The position numbers and the translations under genes are program-made. The notes under the pieces were generated by a model. It had not been told where the DNA came from. It was given only the letters and a program-made list of their open reading frames with translations, and searched no databases. This document shows, piece by piece, positions 61,921 to 64,000 of a DNA stretch of 64,000 bases. This stretch comes from Winogradskyella bathintestinalis (GTDB lineage: Bacteria; Bacteroidota; Bacteroidia; Flavobacteriales; Flavobacteriaceae), in contig NZ_JASDDK010000001.1 in assembly GCF_030407435.1 (NCBI RefSeq), forward strand, positions 310,001 to 374,000, written 5' to 3'. The stretch's first letter is position 1. Each line of letters begins with the position of its first letter.

Positions 61921-62249
61921 CCAATTCGTGCGCACGCAGGAATCACATCATTAATTATATCTTTTATCTCACCTTAGCTCGAAGTGGTTTGTTATTGATA
62001 AACTAACTTTTATTTTGAGGCTATCTATAATAGTTTAAATTTACTCGATTTGTAAGGAAATGGCTAAAACATCATTTGTTGACAATCTCATATGATTGGA
62101 TTTTATTAAATGATTTATTCCAATTCTAATTTCGGGAATTCAAGAATATTTATTGCTCATTATTTCTGAAAATCGTTGCTTCTGACTTCATAAGAATTCA
62201 GTTTACGGCATCGCTTATCTTGCTACTATGAGAACAGTTCCTACTATTA
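61921..62249. other. Intergenic stretch without recognisable gene
   Basis: This gap between the convergent gpsA and the gene at 62250 is AT-rich. I found no coding frame, strong hairpin or RNA gene. Confidence 0.45.
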
Positions 62250-62645
62250 TTATTTAACCAGAACTCCTTTCAGCTGCATCAAAGGAATAGTCTGCAATGC
62301 ATTTTCATTAATTGTGTTCTGTCTAAATACATACGTTTTATCGAACATTTGATTGTCTTCAAAATAGGTGATTTTAAACTCGTTGTTGAGTTCTAGAACC
62401 TTTTCTTGTAAATATTCAATCTTAGCGTAACTTCTTGCTGGCAGTTTTGCGATAGTATGTCGCATAACTGGGGTTAGTTTTTTGTCGTTATAACCTCTGG
62501 AAACAATGAGAACAGTTTCTAAATCGTTGTCACTATTGTTAATGATGTAAGCATTCCAATCTTGCGTCTTGTATTCTAAATGCTGTTCTTGCACTACTGC
62601 AACGTGAACGTTTTTTACTTGGGGGATTTTTATATCTTTTTTCAT
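62250..62645 (-). CDS. Conserved hypothetical protein upstream of pheS-type gene order
   Basis: 131 residues from the ATG at 62645 (MKKDIKIPQVKNVHVAVV). A frame seven codons longer begins inside the leader. It is a soluble beta-rich protein with WNAYIINNSDNDLETVLIVSRGY (about 32-54) and a C-terminal NALQTIPLMQLKGVLVK. Homologues in flavobacteria are often labelled as related to phenylalanyl-tRNA synthetase, probably from their position after pheS, since no synthetase motif is present. It follows pheS by 125 bases on the same strand. Confidence 0.75.
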   Translation of the reverse strand: MKKDIKIPQVKNVHVAVVQEQHLEYKTQDWNAYIINNSDNDLETVLIVSRGYNDKKLTPVMRHTIAKLPARSYAKIEYLQEKVLELNNEFKITYFEDNQMFDKTYVFRQNTINENALQTIPLMQLKGVLVK

Positions 62646-62770
62646 GGTCCATCTAAATCCTCCCAACGGGAAGACTTTTAAAAATTATATTAATTTTCCC
62701 TATGGAGAAATTGAAGATTCAACGTTACATTAATTTCAAATAATTATTTTGAATTAATTAAAGAAACTTT

Positions 62771-63790
62771 TTAAAGCGCACTCTTAAACTGCTCTAAAAA
62801 TCGAACATCATTTTCACTCAACAAACGAATATCACTAATTTGATTCAATAACATAGCAATACGATCAATTCCCATTCCGAAAGCGAAGCCCGAATATTCT
62901 TTAGAATCTATACCACAGTTTTCTAAAACATTAGGATCTACCATACCACAACCCATAATTTCTAACCAACCTGTTCCTTTGGTGATTTTATAATCGGTTT
63001 CGGTTTCAAGTCCCCAATATACATCAACCTCAGCACTAGGTTCTGTAAATGGAAAGTATGATGGGCGTAATCTAATCTTAGATTTCCCAAACATTTCTGT
63101 TGTGAAATATTGAAGTGTTTGTTTTAAATCTGCAAAACTCACATCTTTATCAATGTACAGCCCTTCCACTTGATGAAAGAAACAATGTGAACGTGCCGAA
63201 ATCGCTTCATTTCTATACACTCTACCTGGAGAAATTGTTCGTATTGGTGGCTTATTATTTTCCATGTAGCGCACCTGTACGGAACTTGTATGTGTACGCA
63301 ATAAAATATCCGGATCGGTTTGAATAAAAAACGTATCCTGCATATCTCTTGCTGGATGGTATTCTGGCAAATTCAATGCTGTAAAATTATGCCAGTCATC
63401 TTCTATTTCTGGTCCTTCACTGACGTTAAAACCAATACGCGAAAAGATATCAATAATTTCATTTTTTACAATGGAAATAGGATGACGCGCACCAATTGCA
63501 ATCGGCTCGCCAGGACGTGATAAATCGCCATAAATTCCTTTGTCTTCTTCTTGATTTTCTAATTCTTCTTTTAAAGAATTTACTTTCGCTTCCGCTGTAG
63601 TTTTTAGCTCATTTATGACTTGTCCGAATTCTCGTTTTTGCTCGTTTGCAACATTTTTCAATTCGGAGTAAAATGCTCTTAATATGCCTTTTGAGCCTAA
63701 ATATTTTATTCTAAAGGCTTCAACCTCTTCTTTCGATTGTGCTTTAAACCCTTCTGCTTCTACTATAAGTTCTTTTATCTTTTCTATCAT
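62771..63790 (-). CDS. pheS: Phenylalanyl-tRNA synthetase alpha subunit
   Basis: 339 residues. The N-terminal coiled coil (about 1-85) precedes the class II catalytic domain, with GRVYRNEAISARSHCFFHQV (motif 2, about 181-200) and GFAFGMGIDRIAML (motif 3, about 303-316). It forms an alpha2-beta2 enzyme with PheT to charge tRNA-Phe; pheT is not in the window. It is on the minus strand with a 210-base gap to the right edge. Confidence 0.96.
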   Translation of the reverse strand: MIEKIKELIVEAEGFKAQSKEEVEAFRIKYLGSKGILRAFYSELKNVANEQKREFGQVINELKTTAEAKVNSLKEELENQEEDKGIYGDLSRPGEPIAIGARHPISIVKNEIIDIFSRIGFNVSEGPEIEDDWHNFTALNLPEYHPARDMQDTFFIQTDPDILLRTHTSSVQVRYMENNKPPIRTISPGRVYRNEAISARSHCFFHQVEGLYIDKDVSFADLKQTLQYFTTEMFGKSKIRLRPSYFPFTEPSAEVDVYWGLETETDYKITKGTGWLEIMGCGMVDPNVLENCGIDSKEYSGFAFGMGIDRIAMLLNQISDIRLLSENDVRFLEQFKSAL

Positions 63791-63947
63791 CTTGTGCTGA
63801 ATTTTATTCAGTATCTCTAAGAGTCGGCAAATTTAAGTTTTTTATATATTATTTGGTCATAACAATTGTGAAAATGATTAGCTAAACAATCTTAAATGTT
63901 CGACTTGGTAGTTTTAACTGAATATATATTGTTTCTATAAAATCCTC

Positions 63948-64000
63948 ATGCAAGCATTAAACGATGAATTACTCAAGTCATTAATGAATGTATTCTGTTT
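63948..64000 (+). CDS. Possible partial gene start at the right edge
   Basis: An ATG at 63948 opens a frame of at least 17 codons (MQALNDELLKSLMNVFC) reaching the window end. It is too short to judge; it may be the start of a gene divergent from pheS or chance. Confidence 0.2.
   Translation, partial: MQALNDELLKSLMNVFC

Noticed and set aside
1..64000. CRISPR array, rRNA operon or prophage
   Set aside because: No regularly spaced repeats, rRNA-like sequence, or phage structural genes were seen in the window.

Overview
The window comes from a member of the Bacteroidota, most likely a marine-type Flavobacteriaceae. This is inferred from the low G+C, the TAnnTTTG-type -7 promoter boxes, a type IX secretion C-terminal sorting domain, a DnaE with a fused N-terminal exonuclease, a long-tailed S16, a CTnDOT-type integrase and an RteC homologue. 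No composition statistics or database searches were run.

Region 1 (1 to about 19,400) is the int-proximal end of an integrated element lying downstream of a tRNA-Asp gene. The tyrosine integrase (18014-19234) faces away from the tRNA. An RteC-like gene runs off the left edge. The cargo, all on the minus strand, is for metal handling: a His/Cys-rich secreted protein, a CusA/CzcA pump fused to an outer-membrane factor, a CzcB-like adaptor, a PII-like protein, two Fur-family regulators, a P1B-4 (SPC) ATPase, a CPC ATPase, an APC permease, two STAS/SEC14-like paralogues and several very small genes. Two intergenic stretches can fold into branched RNA structures (6021-6083 and 16070-16192), and a palindrome overlaps the promoter of the efflux operon. 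The other end of the element lies outside the window.

Region 2 (19,465 to 64,000) is ordinary chromosome. It carries tRNA-Asp, a DUF58 gene, trxA, dnaE, a DUF2383 gene, a calcium-binding-repeat lipoprotein, rpsP-rimM-trmN, a permease, a glutaryl-CoA dehydrogenase, and an Fe-S operon (Mrp, NfuA, reductase, ferredoxin). It continues with trmB-lysE-ATL, a glycosyltransferase with a non-ATG start, a PhoB/PhoR-type two-component system, a T9SS cargo protein, a LuxE-like protein, tyrS, a pyrC operon, hemD, terB, mfd, gpsA and pheS. Decayed items are a DinB-family gene with one nonsense codon and a short stray copy of the trmN 3' end.

In the island, the adaptor and the pump-OMF fusion would form a trans-envelope efflux complex, and the two P-type ATPases would move cytosolic metal to the periplasm. 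The Fur-type and PII-like proteins probably sense metal or metabolic state. The least-described parts are the STAS/SEC14-like paralogues, the 58-residue protein, the tandem 57/55-residue membrane proteins and the two structured leaders.
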